A DNA stretch of 64,000 bases from JADJSS01 sp046329815 (GTDB lineage Bacteria; Bacteroidota; Bacteroidia; Chitinophagales; JADIYW01). This document shows, piece after piece, positions 1-8,467 of the stretch. The position numbers and the translations under genes are program-made. Positions within the stretch are counted from its first letter, which is position 1; the number at the start of each line of letters is the position of its first letter. The DNA lies in contig JAXLTY010000002.1 of assembly GCA_046329815.1 (NCBI GenBank), positions 1,054,001 to 1,118,000 on the forward strand. Direction: 5' to 3'. Below the pieces are notes generated by a model, which did no database searches, was not told where the DNA came from, and saw only the letters and a program-made list of their open reading frames with translations.

Positions 1-62
1 TTCTGGTTGATAAAAAAGGCGCTTATTCAATGGAAGACGTTTTAGGATTTAACAAGCATTAA
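1..62 (+). CDS. dapB: C-terminal end of a probable 4-hydroxy-tetrahydrodipicolinate reductase (partial)
   Basis: Only the last 19 codons are in the window, ending in TAA at 60-62. The tail reads DKKGAYSMEDVLGFNKH. A KKG-[aromatic]-[ST]-M-x-DVL ending is what I recall for DapB of Bacteroidota, the lysine and diaminopimelate pathway enzyme, and dapB is often followed by lepB in this phylum, as here. The call rests on this short tail and on the neighbour, so it is tentative. Confidence 0.5.
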   Translation, partial: LVDKKGAYSMEDVLGFNKH

Positions 63-136
63 CAAAAAAACAAGTAATAATTTCTACCAAAACAGCACTT
101 ATAACTAATTACAAATAACTTATAACAAACTAAAAC

Positions 137-1663
137 ATGCTTTCACTTATTTACGTTTATCTTCTTTATTATATCTTGCATTTCTTCGCTTTTGGCATGT
201 ATAAAAAAGCAGGCAAAAATCCAATACATGTTTTTATTCCGTTAGTACAGGATTTCACACTGATGGAAATTCTAGGCAGACCAAAAAGACAGGCATTTTG
301 GGGTTTGGTTCCTTATATCAACTTTTTATTGGGTTTAACTTGGGCAACTGACCTTTGCAATTCATTTGGCAAACGCGAATTTTGGCAGCATTTCGTAGCT
401 ACTTTCTTCGGCTTTATCTATTTTCCTTATTTAGGTTTTGCAGATGCAAATACTAAATATGAAGGTCAAAGTTATGTAACAGACAAAAAGAATAAACCTA
501 AAAAATCAACGATACGAGAATGGTCTGATGCTATTTTGTTTGCAGTTGTTGCAGCAACTATTATCAGAACTTTTGTGATTGAAGCATACAAAATTCCGAC
601 TACTTCAATGGAAGGTTCATTACTTGCCGGCGATTTTTTGTTTGTAAGTAAATTAAATTACGGCGCGCGCACACCAATAACACCTGTCGCGATTCCGTTC
701 TTTCATCATTCTATTTCTGGAAATGACAATAATGCTTATTCAAAAATCATACAACTCGCCTATCATCGTTTGCCTGGTTTTGAAAAAATAAAAAGAGAAG
801 ATGTCGTTGTATTTAACTATCCTGGTGATGCGTATCAGAATCCTGAACGACCGATTGACAAACGGGAAAATTACGTAAAGCGTTGTGTTGCCATTGCTGG
901 TGATACTTTATTGGTAAAAAACAGGCAGTTATATATCGATGGAAAAGCGCAGCCAACGTATAAGAATATGCAGTATTCTTACTGGATCAAAACCAACGGA
1001 ACACCTTTGACATTAAACGAAATTCAATCCGTTGGCTTGAATTGGTTCAATGATTTCCTGTTCGATCAGTATTCAGATGATGTAGGAAATCCGACAAAAC
1101 CTGTTGATGAATTATTGGTAGATTTTAATAATGCACTATTAATTTTAAAAGATTCTGTGCCGGCGTTATTGACTTTTGATCAGGTTAAACAACTTAAGCA
1201 AATGCAAAATGTAAAAGACATTGTGCCAATGACGCATGAAAGTTTAAATGGTGAATGGATCTTTTCAAAAATCGCAAATTATTACAAATGGGATTTGGAT
1301 AATTACGGACCTTTGATCATTCCGAAAAAAGGATGGACAATTGATTTAACCAATAAAGACAATTTATACAAATATGCCAAAACCATCGAGTTATATGAAC
1401 ATTCCAATGCAACGATTGAGAATGAGCAGCTTGTAATCAACGGACAACCGCAAAAATCATATACATTCAAACAAGATTATTACTGGATGATGGGCGACAA
1501 CAGGCACAACTCTTTAGACTCACGTTTTTGGGGTTTTGTTCCGGAAGATCATGTTGTCGGCAAACCATTATTTGTTTGGTTATCTAAAAATAATTTCGAA
1601 CCATTTTTCGAATCGATCAAATGGAAACGAATGTTCAGAAGTGTACATAGTTTGTGTAAATAA
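137..1663 (+). CDS. lepB: Signal peptidase I, Bacteroidota long form
   Basis: Membrane serine protease that removes signal peptides from exported proteins. Residues 1-105 form an extra hydrophobic N-terminal region seen in Bacteroidota homologues. The catalytic part starts near residue 130 with a membrane anchor (DAILFAVVAATIIRTF). Box B IPTTSMEGSL carries the nucleophile Ser157; NYVKRCVAIAGD carries the general base Lys248; the late box YWMMGDNRHNSLDSRFWG near the C-terminus is intact. At 508 residues it is much longer than the E. coli type because of the N-terminal region and a long insert between the Lys box and the last box. It follows the putative dapB by about 75 bp and the next gene by 15 bp, suggesting an operon. 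Confidence 0.95.
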   Translation: MLSLIYVYLLYYILHFFAFGMYKKAGKNPIHVFIPLVQDFTLMEILGRPKRQAFWGLVPYINFLLGLTWATDLCNSFGKREFWQHFVATFFGFIYFPYLGFADANTKYEGQSYVTDKKNKPKKSTIREWSDAILFAVVAATIIRTFVIEAYKIPTTSMEGSLLAGDFLFVSKLNYGARTPITPVAIPFFHHSISGNDNNAYSKIIQLAYHRLPGFEKIKREDVVVFNYPGDAYQNPERPIDKRENYVKRCVAIAGDTLLVKNRQLYIDGKAQPTYKNMQYSYWIKTNGTPLTLNEIQSVGLNWFNDFLFDQYSDDVGNPTKPVDELLVDFNNALLILKDSVPALLTFDQVKQLKQMQNVKDIVPMTHESLNGEWIFSKIANYYKWDLDNYGPLIIPKKGWTIDLTNKDNLYKYAKTIELYEHSNATIENEQLVINGQPQKSYTFKQDYYWMMGDNRHNSLDSRFWGFVPEDHVVGKPLFVWLSKNNFEPFFESIKWKRMFRSVHSLCK

Positions 1664-1678
1664 ACTCATTCTGATTTC

Positions 1679-2101
1679 GTGGCGCAACCAACCATAAAAG
1701 TAATTAATAACCAAAAGCATATTTTTTGTTTGGTGAGAAAAAAATGGCTGGTGCTGACGCCTGAAGAAAAAGTACGCCAGTTTATGTTGCATTTGCTGGT
1801 TGAACAATATCAGTTTCCACTGAAATATATTTCTGTCGAAAAAACGATTACCGTAAATGAACTCAGCAAACGCTATGATATTGTGGTATTCAACCAGCAA
1901 CTACAACCGAAAATACTAATTGAATGTAAAGAAGAAAGCATTGTGTTAAATGAAAAAACGCTGAAACAAATTGCGACTTACAATTTAAAGCTGCATGTTC
2001 CTTTTCTCGTTATCACCAACGGAAAGCAGATTTTTTATTTTGAAATTAAAGGCGAAACATCAACGCAAATTTTTGCTTTGCCTGACTTTAAAGATTTATA
2101 A
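1679..2101 (+). CDS. HsdR N-terminal-like (HSDR_N_2) predicted nuclease-fold protein
   Basis: A stand-alone 140-residue protein resembling the N-terminal domain of type I restriction R subunits. A PD-(D/E)xK-like signature is visible: RYDIVVFN (Asp) followed by ILIECKEE (Glu-x-Lys), then a Lys/Gln-rich helix and VPFLVITNGKQIFYFE, all typical of this family. The start is GTG at 1679, 15 bp after lepB; no in-frame ATG lies near. Proteins of this type are common single-domain genes in Bacteroidota and are not attached to a restriction system here. Whether it cleaves DNA is not known. Confidence 0.8.
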   Translation: MAQPTIKVINNQKHIFCLVRKKWLVLTPEEKVRQFMLHLLVEQYQFPLKYISVEKTITVNELSKRYDIVVFNQQLQPKILIECKEESIVLNEKTLKQIATYNLKLHVPFLVITNGKQIFYFEIKGETSTQIFALPDFKDL

Positions 2102-2119
2102 TTACACCAATCCGCTTCA

Positions 2120-2215
2120 TCAAATACCGGCACCATTTCATGCTTCGCGTCATTGCGAGGAACGAAGCAATCTCACCACGTCACTGTCATCCTGAGTTTA
2201 TAGATGGGCATCAAA
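2120..2215. repeat. Dispersed intergenic repeat fragments
   Basis: The spacer holds CGTCATTGCGAGGAACGAAG (about 2147) followed by TGTCATCCTGAGTTTAT (about 2184). Related copies occur at about 28296 (TCATTGAGAGGAACGAAG) and three times in tandem at 27152-27288. These are small non-coding dispersed elements, not gene remnants. Confidence 0.6.
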
Positions 2216-2231
2216 CAAATCACGGTTCAAT

Positions 2232-2256
2232 AAAAAAACCTCACTTTCGCGAGGTT
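2232..2256 (-). terminator. Rho-independent terminator of the 2280-3191 gene
   Basis: On the minus strand a stem of AACCTC pairing with GAGGTT closes an 8-nt loop and is followed by seven U. It sits just downstream of the stop at 2280. Confidence 0.75.
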
Positions 2257-2279
2257 CCATGACTAAATTCCAGGAAAAC

Positions 2280-3191
2280 TTAAACCATCGGTTCCAATAA
2301 AATATTAACGCTTAAGTCCTCACCTTTTACAACCACCAAACCTGTCATCTCTGTTTCCGTGTAGCCATCCAGCGATGCACGAATCGAATAAGTGCCCGGC
2401 TCAGTGTTCAATGAATACTCACCCAAAGCACTCGTTGTCATTGCAAGCTCATTCTCTAAAATTTCCACCAGCACATCTTCAAGCACCAATCCACTCACAC
2501 TATCTTTCACAATACCTTTAATAGTTCCATACTGCGCTGGTCTGCCGCCGGCATGGTCAATGATCATACGCGCTTTTTTATACAAGCGGTAAAAATGCGG
2601 ATCCGTCACCGAAAAACTCAGCATCAGCCTGTCCAGGTTATCCAGTAAAGTATTGATCGTTGAAAATAGTGTACTCATTTCATTCGTAGCCACCGTACGT
2701 TCGCCAATGGCTATCGTCGGCGTCGAAACATTCGCCTGGTATTTCGTGATCGCGTCGTTAAACGCATCCATAATAGCCACACTCAGTCCGGCATCTGCAG
2801 CGCCTGGCATATTCGCCGTTGCCACCGCCTGTATATTCAGGCAATACTCTTCAATAGCATCATCGCGGCTGTTCAGCAGGTCCGATGGTGTGATCATCAT
2901 TTGATGCATCAGGTCTGTATTATCTAAATGTGCAAAATAACCCACCAGGATACCTGCCACTACGCCACCTGCATCTGCCAGTTGTTTTTTCAGCGCATTC
3001 TTATGCACCGCCACACCGTCTATCTGTTTAATCTGTATGCGCACCAGTTCTTTCAAAGCCACAACATCATTTTTAAATCTTGTGTACACGGCGCTTAATA
3101 TAGGTATAGCGGTAATTGCCGTAAGGTTTTGCGTGCATCTGGCATCTGTTGTTTTGAACATGGATAACCAGTTCTCTTGTTCTGCTGTCAT
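2280..3191 (-). CDS. Protein with C-terminal carboxypeptidase-regulatory-like (beta-sandwich) domain
   Basis: 303 residues. The last 85 or so (YGTIKGIVKDSVSGLVLEDV to the end) form a CarboxypepD_reg-like fold: a GxVxDxxSG opening, an ALGEYSL turn and a GTYSIRASLDGY strand pair, usual in Bacteroidota surface proteins. Residues 1-215 are mostly helical and unrecognised. No signal peptide or lipobox is visible. The gene stands alone with its own terminator and appears more GC-rich than the genes that follow. The fibronectin protein at 32104-32736 has a similar plan (helical N-terminus plus one beta-sandwich). Function unknown. Confidence 0.75.
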   Translation of the reverse strand: MTAEQENWLSMFKTTDARCTQNLTAITAIPILSAVYTRFKNDVVALKELVRIQIKQIDGVAVHKNALKKQLADAGGVVAGILVGYFAHLDNTDLMHQMMITPSDLLNSRDDAIEEYCLNIQAVATANMPGAADAGLSVAIMDAFNDAITKYQANVSTPTIAIGERTVATNEMSTLFSTINTLLDNLDRLMLSFSVTDPHFYRLYKKARMIIDHAGGRPAQYGTIKGIVKDSVSGLVLEDVLVEILENELAMTTSALGEYSLNTEPGTYSIRASLDGYTETEMTGLVVVKGEDLSVNILLEPMV

Positions 3192-3438
3192 GTTTATAGT
3201 TTTAAATGATTAATGAATATGCATCAAATGTAAACTACAAACATATAAACACACGAAACAAATGTGTGAACGGTCATTTCATTGAGTAAACGGTCAATTT
3301 TTATCAATATATGGAGCATCTCTGCCACCGATTTCTATGACAAAATCAAAGGCGTGTAAATTATATTACAATAAACAACACAAAAACATACACCAAAATT
3401 TGCCAGTTGCGCAACGGCTACCCGTGTTGGCAGTATTT

Positions 3439-3935
3439 TTAAACTCCGTATTCATCTGCTAAGTCTATGTATTTGTCAAAAATATCAGGTTGACTTCTAA
3501 TCTTGTCCAATCCAATTGTGTCAAATTCGTCAAGTTCACCGTTTTTTTTAACACCTAAGCGAATCAGAACTTGATTAATTGTTTTCGCTTTTTTGTCTAT
3601 GTTGTCTTTGTACTGATAAACACTTGCATATTGATTTCCGATTCCCCCAAAATAATCTGTCTGAATTATTGCATACAAAGGTTTTTCGTCTATTGATATT
3701 TTTTTAACTACTTCTGAAATAGCAATTTCAGTTGGAAATATAAAGTTGTCTGTAATCGATGTTTCAAGTTGTCCAACTGTTTTCAGTTCGTGTTGCCAAC
3801 AAGCAGTTTGATAGTGGTCTATATGGAAAAGTGTAAGTGAAAAAGGCAATTCTTTACCAAATATAACCCGAAACTTTCTGCAACTGTCTCGTCATAGTCG
3901 TCTTTTAAAATTATAGCTGTTATATTGTGTCCCAT
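3439..3935 (-). pseudogene. Frameshifted hypothetical gene (MGHNITAI family-like)
   Basis: An ATG at 3935 opens MGHNITAIILKDDYDETVAE and runs 38 codons to a stop. After a one-base shift near 3850, the reading continues as FGKELPFSLTLFHID to the stop at 3439. Joined, the parts give a coherent protein of about 165 residues, whereas the downstream part alone would need a TTG start. The intact product would be small, soluble and acidic, with no domain I recognise. Its intergenic flanks contain imperfect palindromes, and its neighbours are also accessory genes. A sequencing error is the main alternative to a real lesion. Confidence 0.65.
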
Positions 3936-3967
3936 CTTTTTTCTTTATAAGCGTCTCTATATATATT

Positions 3968-4105
3968 GCCACCAACGGTTAAGCATTGCTGAAGTGCGGT
4001 ACAGATTTGCTATACACCTTTTGCAATGTTGCTTACAGTAATATCCTACAATCTTTAATTGCTCGCACTTTACGTCGCATTTTAGCAATGCGTTGTTATG
4101 GGTAG
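3968..4105. repeat. Long imperfect palindrome, attC-like
   Basis: AGCATTGCT (3982-3990) pairs with AGCAATGC (4084-4091), and AAGTGCG (3992-3998) pairs with CGCACTT (4064-4070), giving a foldable element of about 110 nt bounded by CCACCAAC on the left and GTTGTTATGG on the right. This arm layout with AAC and GTT ends recalls integron attC sites, although the core boxes are not canonical. Confidence 0.45.
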
Positions 4106-4109
4106 GTTT

Positions 4110-4259
4110 TTATTCAACTTTTATTTTACCTTGTCGAACGGATAACATAAATTCTTTTTTTTGAGCCAATGTCATGCCTTCCATTTTTTTTGCTAATTTT
4201 TCTTTAATACTTCTAAAGAATTTAACAGTATCGAATGTTTTAATTGTTTCAGTCTTCAT
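4110..4259 (-). CDS. Small 49-residue protein, probable antitoxin partner of the PIN protein
   Basis: ATG at 4259, TAA at 4110-4112. The product opens MKTETIKTFDTVKFFRSIKE and continues with KMEGMTLAQKKEFM near the middle. This resembles short Bacteroidota antitoxins of the KTFD...FxR...KEK(I/L)..E..GM type that partner VapC-like toxins. Its start overlaps the last 11 nt of the PIN gene, so the two are co-transcribed and probably translationally coupled. The order toxin then antitoxin is reversed from the most common layout. The protein is small, basic and helical. Confidence 0.65.
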   Translation of the reverse strand: MKTETIKTFDTVKFFRSIKEKLAKKMEGMTLAQKKEFMLSVRQGKIKVE

Positions 4260-4710
4260 TTTTTAAAAATTCAAGTGGTGAACGAATATCTATTAATGGA
4301 TAACCTAAGCGAATATTTATAGCGTTAAACATTTTTATTTTGTCAAAGTTTACGATGTGTTTAAAATTCCAACTCACCAAACAATCTAAACGATTTACAG
4401 AAGCCAATGCAATATGATATGCATCATTTTCGCTTGATTTACCAAGTGCCTTTTCTATAATGTATGTTTGTGCCAATTCTTCTACTTCATCATCTACTTC
4501 TATATAACGTATGCAGACAGCAGGTATTTTAAGTTTGACATCTTTTATATGTTGTGGTGCTAAAATTAATTCAGTTTCGTTTACTTCTGAAAAATAAATA
4601 AAGAAATCTTTATTTTCAATTCGATGAAATAATTGAATAGTTGCTATTTCAAATTCTTCATCAAAGTAACCACCAATTACTGATGTGTCTATATAAATTC
4701 GTTGTTTCAA
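4249..4710 (-). CDS. PIN-domain ribonuclease, VapC-like toxin
   Basis: 153 residues. PIN-domain features are visible: MKQRIYIDTSVIGG with the first metal-binding Asp8, NETELILAP with a conserved Glu near residue 44, SSENDAYHIALAS with the central acidic cluster near 93-97, and LVSWNFKHIVN, characteristic of this Bacteroidota subgroup. PIN toxins cleave RNA and are held off by a cognate antitoxin; the overlapping 49-residue gene downstream (4110-4259) is the likely partner. The pair lies in an accessory block with a frameshifted gene and exported orphans. Confidence 0.85.
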   Translation of the reverse strand: MKQRIYIDTSVIGGYFDEEFEIATIQLFHRIENKDFFIYFSEVNETELILAPQHIKDVKLKIPAVCIRYIEVDDEVEELAQTYIIEKALGKSSENDAYHIALASVNRLDCLVSWNFKHIVNFDKIKMFNAINIRLGYPLIDIRSPLEFLKNED

Positions 4711-4785
4711 TTACAAACAAATTTAGTAAAAATGATGATAATTTGCTTACGAAAGCACAAATTTGTAGTATATTTGCAATGCGAT

Positions 4786-4834
4786 ACCCAGTAAATCCTC
4801 TCTCTATTCGTTAGATGATGAAACTGGGTTTTTA
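4786..4834 (+). terminator. Hairpin with T-run on the plus strand
   Basis: ACCCAGT (4786-4792) pairs with ACTGGGT (4823-4829), followed by five T on the plus strand. No plus-strand gene lies upstream, so this may be a structural intergenic element of the accessory block and not a working terminator. Confidence 0.35.
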
Positions 4835-4839
4835 TATTT

Positions 4840-6186
4840 TTATTTTACATCTAATTTGTCTATTATATACTTATATTTATCGGTTATATCCTGCCCATAA
4901 CTATTGTAAAATGATATACCATGTTCAATGGATTTATTCTTATAAAGTTCTGCTTCTTTAAGATTTCCTGATAAAAGTTCACAATAACTAATTAAAATAT
5001 CTATTTCAGATAAGACACGCCAATCATTATAATAATTGTATGAGTTTTGTAATACCGATAATGCTAGGGCAATTTGGTTATCCTCTATAAGCCATTTGCA
5101 GTACTTGATTTTATTTATGCTACCTTTTTCTAGGCTACTTAAAAACATACAATATATTGCATCATCTTTTAAACCCAAACTATATAAATCTTCTGCAATA
5201 CTTTCATATAAGGTAGAACTTCCAAATGAATTAATAAATAAATCAATGTTTTCTTTTAATTTGTCATATTCTTCAATATTGTTAAAATAATTAATCTTTT
5301 TTACGTTGTAAAGTTCAAATTTTAATCCTTTACAAATGTTATCAATATACAAGATTTGGGTAGTTCTATTATAAATTGTATTAAATTGTTCAGCTATATA
5401 AAATTGTGTAAATTGATCTCCATTCTTTTTACCCAATAATAATTTGTAATTATCATAGCATTGTTCTGCTAATTGCAGAAAATCTTTATATCTAAGATCT
5501 TCGATTCTTTTTTCAGGATAACCTTTATATAAAGTTACCAATTCTGATTTTTCATTGTAAGAAAATGTAATAAAAAAATAGCTGATAGGTATGGACGTGT
5601 TCGTGTTTACTATATCTGTATTTAAGTTAACACTATATGTAGTGTTAACTTCTTTTTCGTTATATCTCTTTATATTATTTTTTGAAACTCCTAACCAATC
5701 TATTTGAGTTTGCTTATATGGCATAACATAGCAATTTAAAGAGTTGTTTTTTGTATTGTTGTTGCTAAATGTTACAGGTTTTCCAATCTTATTTTTAGGC
5801 TCTAACAATATTAAATTTAAATTCTTATCAAAAGCGATAACTTTGTTAATAGTTGTAGAATCAATTTGCATATTACTATAGGTTTTTACAATAACTTCAT
5901 TTAGATTTGTGGAAATTAAACGACTATATCTGTTATTGCTATTTGGAATTATAGCTTCGTAAGGTGCAATTGAAGAATAGTTAATTAAAATGTTTCCGTT
6001 TTGAACTATAACGCCTGTGCCAATAGGTATCTCATTTTTATTATTATCTTTCTTAAAGAGAAATACTGTAGAAGACAAAATTTTATCAGGAATCTTATTA
6101 TTTGCTTGAATTGTATTTGTCAGCAATATTGATGTCAAAAAAAATGATAAAAGAATTATTGGAATTTTATTTACCCACGATTTCAT
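4840..6186 (-). CDS. Exported trypsin-fold pseudoprotease with C-terminal helical repeats
   Basis: 448 residues with an N-terminal signal or anchor (IPIILLSFFLTSILLTNTIQ). Residues 38-150 look like a trypsin-like (DegP/HtrA-type) N-lobe: STVFLFKKD, GTGVIVQNGNILINYSSI where active enzymes have GSG..(L)TN.HV, and DKNLNLILLE at the usual Asp-strand position. The catalytic His position appears to be Ser (NYSSI), and I see no GNSGG box, so it should not be an active protease. From about residue 315 the sequence becomes helical with TPR/Sel1-like periodicity (EDLYSLGLKDDAIYCMFLSS). It is 45 bp from the exported orphan at 6231, same strand. Function unknown. Confidence 0.6.
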   Translation of the reverse strand: MKSWVNKIPIILLSFFLTSILLTNTIQANNKIPDKILSSTVFLFKKDNNKNEIPIGTGVIVQNGNILINYSSIAPYEAIIPNSNNRYSRLISTNLNEVIVKTYSNMQIDSTTINKVIAFDKNLNLILLEPKNKIGKPVTFSNNNTKNNSLNCYVMPYKQTQIDWLGVSKNNIKRYNEKEVNTTYSVNLNTDIVNTNTSIPISYFFITFSYNEKSELVTLYKGYPEKRIEDLRYKDFLQLAEQCYDNYKLLLGKKNGDQFTQFYIAEQFNTIYNRTTQILYIDNICKGLKFELYNVKKINYFNNIEEYDKLKENIDLFINSFGSSTLYESIAEDLYSLGLKDDAIYCMFLSSLEKGSINKIKYCKWLIEDNQIALALSVLQNSYNYYNDWRVLSEIDILISYCELLSGNLKEAELYKNKSIEHGISFYNSYGQDITDKYKYIIDKLDVK

Positions 6187-6230
6187 ATAAATTAAATTTT
6201 ATTATTAATATTAGTTAAAAAATGCAATCT

Positions 6231-6932
6231 TTAAAAAACCTTTATTGGCTTTTGTTTTGGTTGATTTTGGTATTGAGGTGTAGAGGTGTTTGGATATCCA
6301 TATCCAGAACCAGGAGCATTAGGACCATATCCGTATGGTGTAATATAATTAGGTTTAGGTATTTGTGGTGGCGGAAGATTATTCTGATTATAGTTTTGGT
6401 TAGATGCGCCAACACACGTACATGGAATAGTTTGTGAATGTTTATTAGAATAAGTATTCTTATCTACATCTGAAATAGTATATGAACCAATTGTTGTACA
6501 ATCACTTTTATCAATTAAAGTAATTGTAATATCAAATTTATCGCCAATTTCAGTTATTATACCTTCAATTATTAGATTTATACTCGAATCTTTTTTTAAA
6601 CTATTGCAATAATCATTGTTTACCACTAATTCTTTTACTTTATATAATGTATTATTATTATTTAAATTAGATAATCCTGCAACTAATTTTTTGCAAATAT
6701 ATTTACCAAACAAAGTAGCTTGATCATTTTCGTTGACAAAATAAGAAACACCTACATTTTTCTTTTTTGTAGATAAAATTAGTTCTGATATTTTTTTTGG
6801 AAAACTATCAGATTCAATTATTGATTGTGAATAGGAATTAAATTGGGTAAATACAATTAATAGAAAAAGTGTGAATTTTCCGTTAGTCAAGTAGCACTTA
6901 ATTGCTTGTACAAATTGATTTTGATTTTTCAT
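6231..6932 (-). CDS. Exported protein with a FlgO/CsgG-like domain and Pro/Gly/Tyr-rich tail
   Basis: 233 residues. A hydrophobic segment near residues 20-36 ends in SYSQS, a typical Bacteroidota signal peptide. Residues 40-145 alternate strands and helices: NVGVSYFVNEN, LFGKYICKKLVAGLS, LIIEGIITEIGDKFDITITL. This pattern recalls the FlgO/CsgG/TolB-N family of envelope proteins (conserved opening strand, GKY...L helix, ...GxI...). The last 60 residues are rich in Pro, Tyr and Gly. It lies upstream of the pseudoprotease gene on the same strand, and the two may form a unit. The domain assignment is tentative. Confidence 0.55.
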   Translation of the reverse strand: MKNQNQFVQAIKCYLTNGKFTLFLLIVFTQFNSYSQSIIESDSFPKKISELILSTKKKNVGVSYFVNENDQATLFGKYICKKLVAGLSNLNNNNTLYKVKELVVNNDYCNSLKKDSSINLIIEGIITEIGDKFDITITLIDKSDCTTIGSYTISDVDKNTYSNKHSQTIPCTCVGASNQNYNQNNLPPPQIPKPNYITPYGYGPNAPGSGYGYPNTSTPQYQNQPKQKPIKVF

Positions 6933-6963
6933 AATATTGTTTTAATTGAATGGTTTCTAAACT

Positions 6964-7060
6964 TGCCCATAACGCCCGGCAGCTTTGCGAAGTGAGTTGA
7001 GTCCGATGAACCATGTTTACATTGTCAACTCATTTTGCAAAACGGCTAAAAATTGGCGAT
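6964..7060. repeat. Imperfect palindrome, second attC-like element
   Basis: The 22-nt arm at 6979-7000 ending TGAGTTGA is the imperfect inverted copy of 7025-7046 beginning TCAACTCA, with eight perfect inner pairs and most outer positions pairing. It is preceded by GCCCATAACGCC; a similar CCCATAACAACGC borders the 3968-4105 element on the other strand. It lies between two exported orphan genes. Confidence 0.4.
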
Positions 7061-7172
7061 AATTGTGCGTGTTTAGCACTAACCAGCACTTATTTGCAAA
7101 TTAAATTTATTACACGAAACTTCAATTACCAAATCTACCACAACTATTGCCAATTTTTTGTTAGCAGAGGTT

Positions 7173-7958
7173 TTATTCGTACTGATTTGAAGATAATTTG
7201 CATGAACATTTACATTTTGTTCCATTTGATTGTTCTTCAAATGAGTTACAACATAATTCCTCGGATGTTACATTTCCATTTTTATCTACTGAATAAATAT
7301 ATTCTGATGTTATTTTGTAAAACTTAGATTGGCAAGATTCATCGTCACCATTTGCATTGCAAGGAATAAGTTCTTTATATTTACCACTATAATTCTTTTT
7401 TCCATTATATATATTCCCATTTTTGGAAACATATTGGTAACCAAAATATACATCACCATTTGTTTGAATTTCAACAAAATAATAAGGTGTACCACCATTT
7501 CCAAAATTTGAACCGAAATGATACCATCTTTTCCCAACAAAAGGCAACTTATTACTCGTTGTATTTGTCTGATTAGAATTAACTATAGTAATTTTTGATA
7601 TTACCCAAGCTTTTGTTTTAATTGTATTTCCTTCCAAATCAGAATCCAATACGCTTTTCTTTATAGCAACAACAGTAAATTTTTTCTTTAAATATTTTGG
7701 ATTTGCTTTTGAACCAAAACTTGCATTATCGTCATCTAATAATAGATTTAAGTTTCCTAATTTATTTTCTGATAGAAATCTAAAATCATATTCTTGTCCT
7801 GTTTTTACATCTTTAAAAATAAAATGAGGATAATCGCCTTCACTATACTCTTCAAATGTCATAGTCATCGTTTTAGTAGTACTTGTGGTAGTTCCGTTTT
7901 GTGCTTTGCAAAAGCCACAAAAAAAAATCATAGTTAAAATTAAAGTAAAATGTTTCAT
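7173..7958 (-). CDS. Exported hypothetical protein with Cys-rich C-terminus
   Basis: 261 residues, signal peptide MKHFTLILTMIFFCGFCKAQ. The body is strand-rich with a Thr-rich start (TTTSTTKTMTMTF), a middle part LDDDNASFGSKANPKYLKKK and a second module from about residue 140 (GKRWYHFGSNFGNGGTPYYF). Cysteines cluster near the end (LCCNSF, KCKCSCKLSS). I do not recognise the family. Export is clear from the signal peptide; the Cys cluster suggests disulfides or metal binding. It is the last member of the minus-strand accessory block. Confidence 0.7.
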   Translation of the reverse strand: MKHFTLILTMIFFCGFCKAQNGTTTSTTKTMTMTFEEYSEGDYPHFIFKDVKTGQEYDFRFLSENKLGNLNLLLDDDNASFGSKANPKYLKKKFTVVAIKKSVLDSDLEGNTIKTKAWVISKITIVNSNQTNTTSNKLPFVGKRWYHFGSNFGNGGTPYYFVEIQTNGDVYFGYQYVSKNGNIYNGKKNYSGKYKELIPCNANGDDESCQSKFYKITSEYIYSVDKNGNVTSEELCCNSFEEQSNGTKCKCSCKLSSNQYE

Positions 7959-8467
7959 AAATATGTTATTTTAATTACCTACTCTAAATGCTTTTCGGTT
8001 TCCGCAGTCTTACTCTTTTATGGATTTTCAGACCACACTCCGTTAGCACAGACTTATAAAATCTCTGCCAACTTGCTTATATACGCTACAAAGTTTCGCT
8101 AATACAACCTACTGTTGGCTGGCTTTGCGCTACTCGGTAGTGTTTATTTACCACCAAATATAATAAAAACCAACATATAATTCATAAAATCTACAATTTT
8201 ACTGCAGTCTGCTAAAAACGATGTAAGGGTTTTAAATCCTGACGGAGGTAGGCGCTTTTCCACACCAACAAACAGCTTCCTGTAAGTATATTATTCAGGG
8301 AAAGTCTGCGGCTTCGCCGCATTACCTTAAGTTTATAACTTTTAAAAAGTAGTGTTCGGAAAATATTATCACTACACCACTAAATCATACTCATAAACAG
8401 TTGCAAAAAAAACTCTCATTATATCTGAAACCAGATTTAATCTTACACACTTGATTGAATAGACCCA
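7959..8467. other. Intergenic region without recognisable genes
   Basis: About 500 bp between an exported orphan and the 21-bp repeat array. It holds short inverted segments such as GCCAAC (8070) with GTTGGC (8113), a GTTAGCAC motif near 8041, and a more GC-rich patch around 8220-8330. No ORF of coding character is visible in any frame. Confidence 0.5.
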
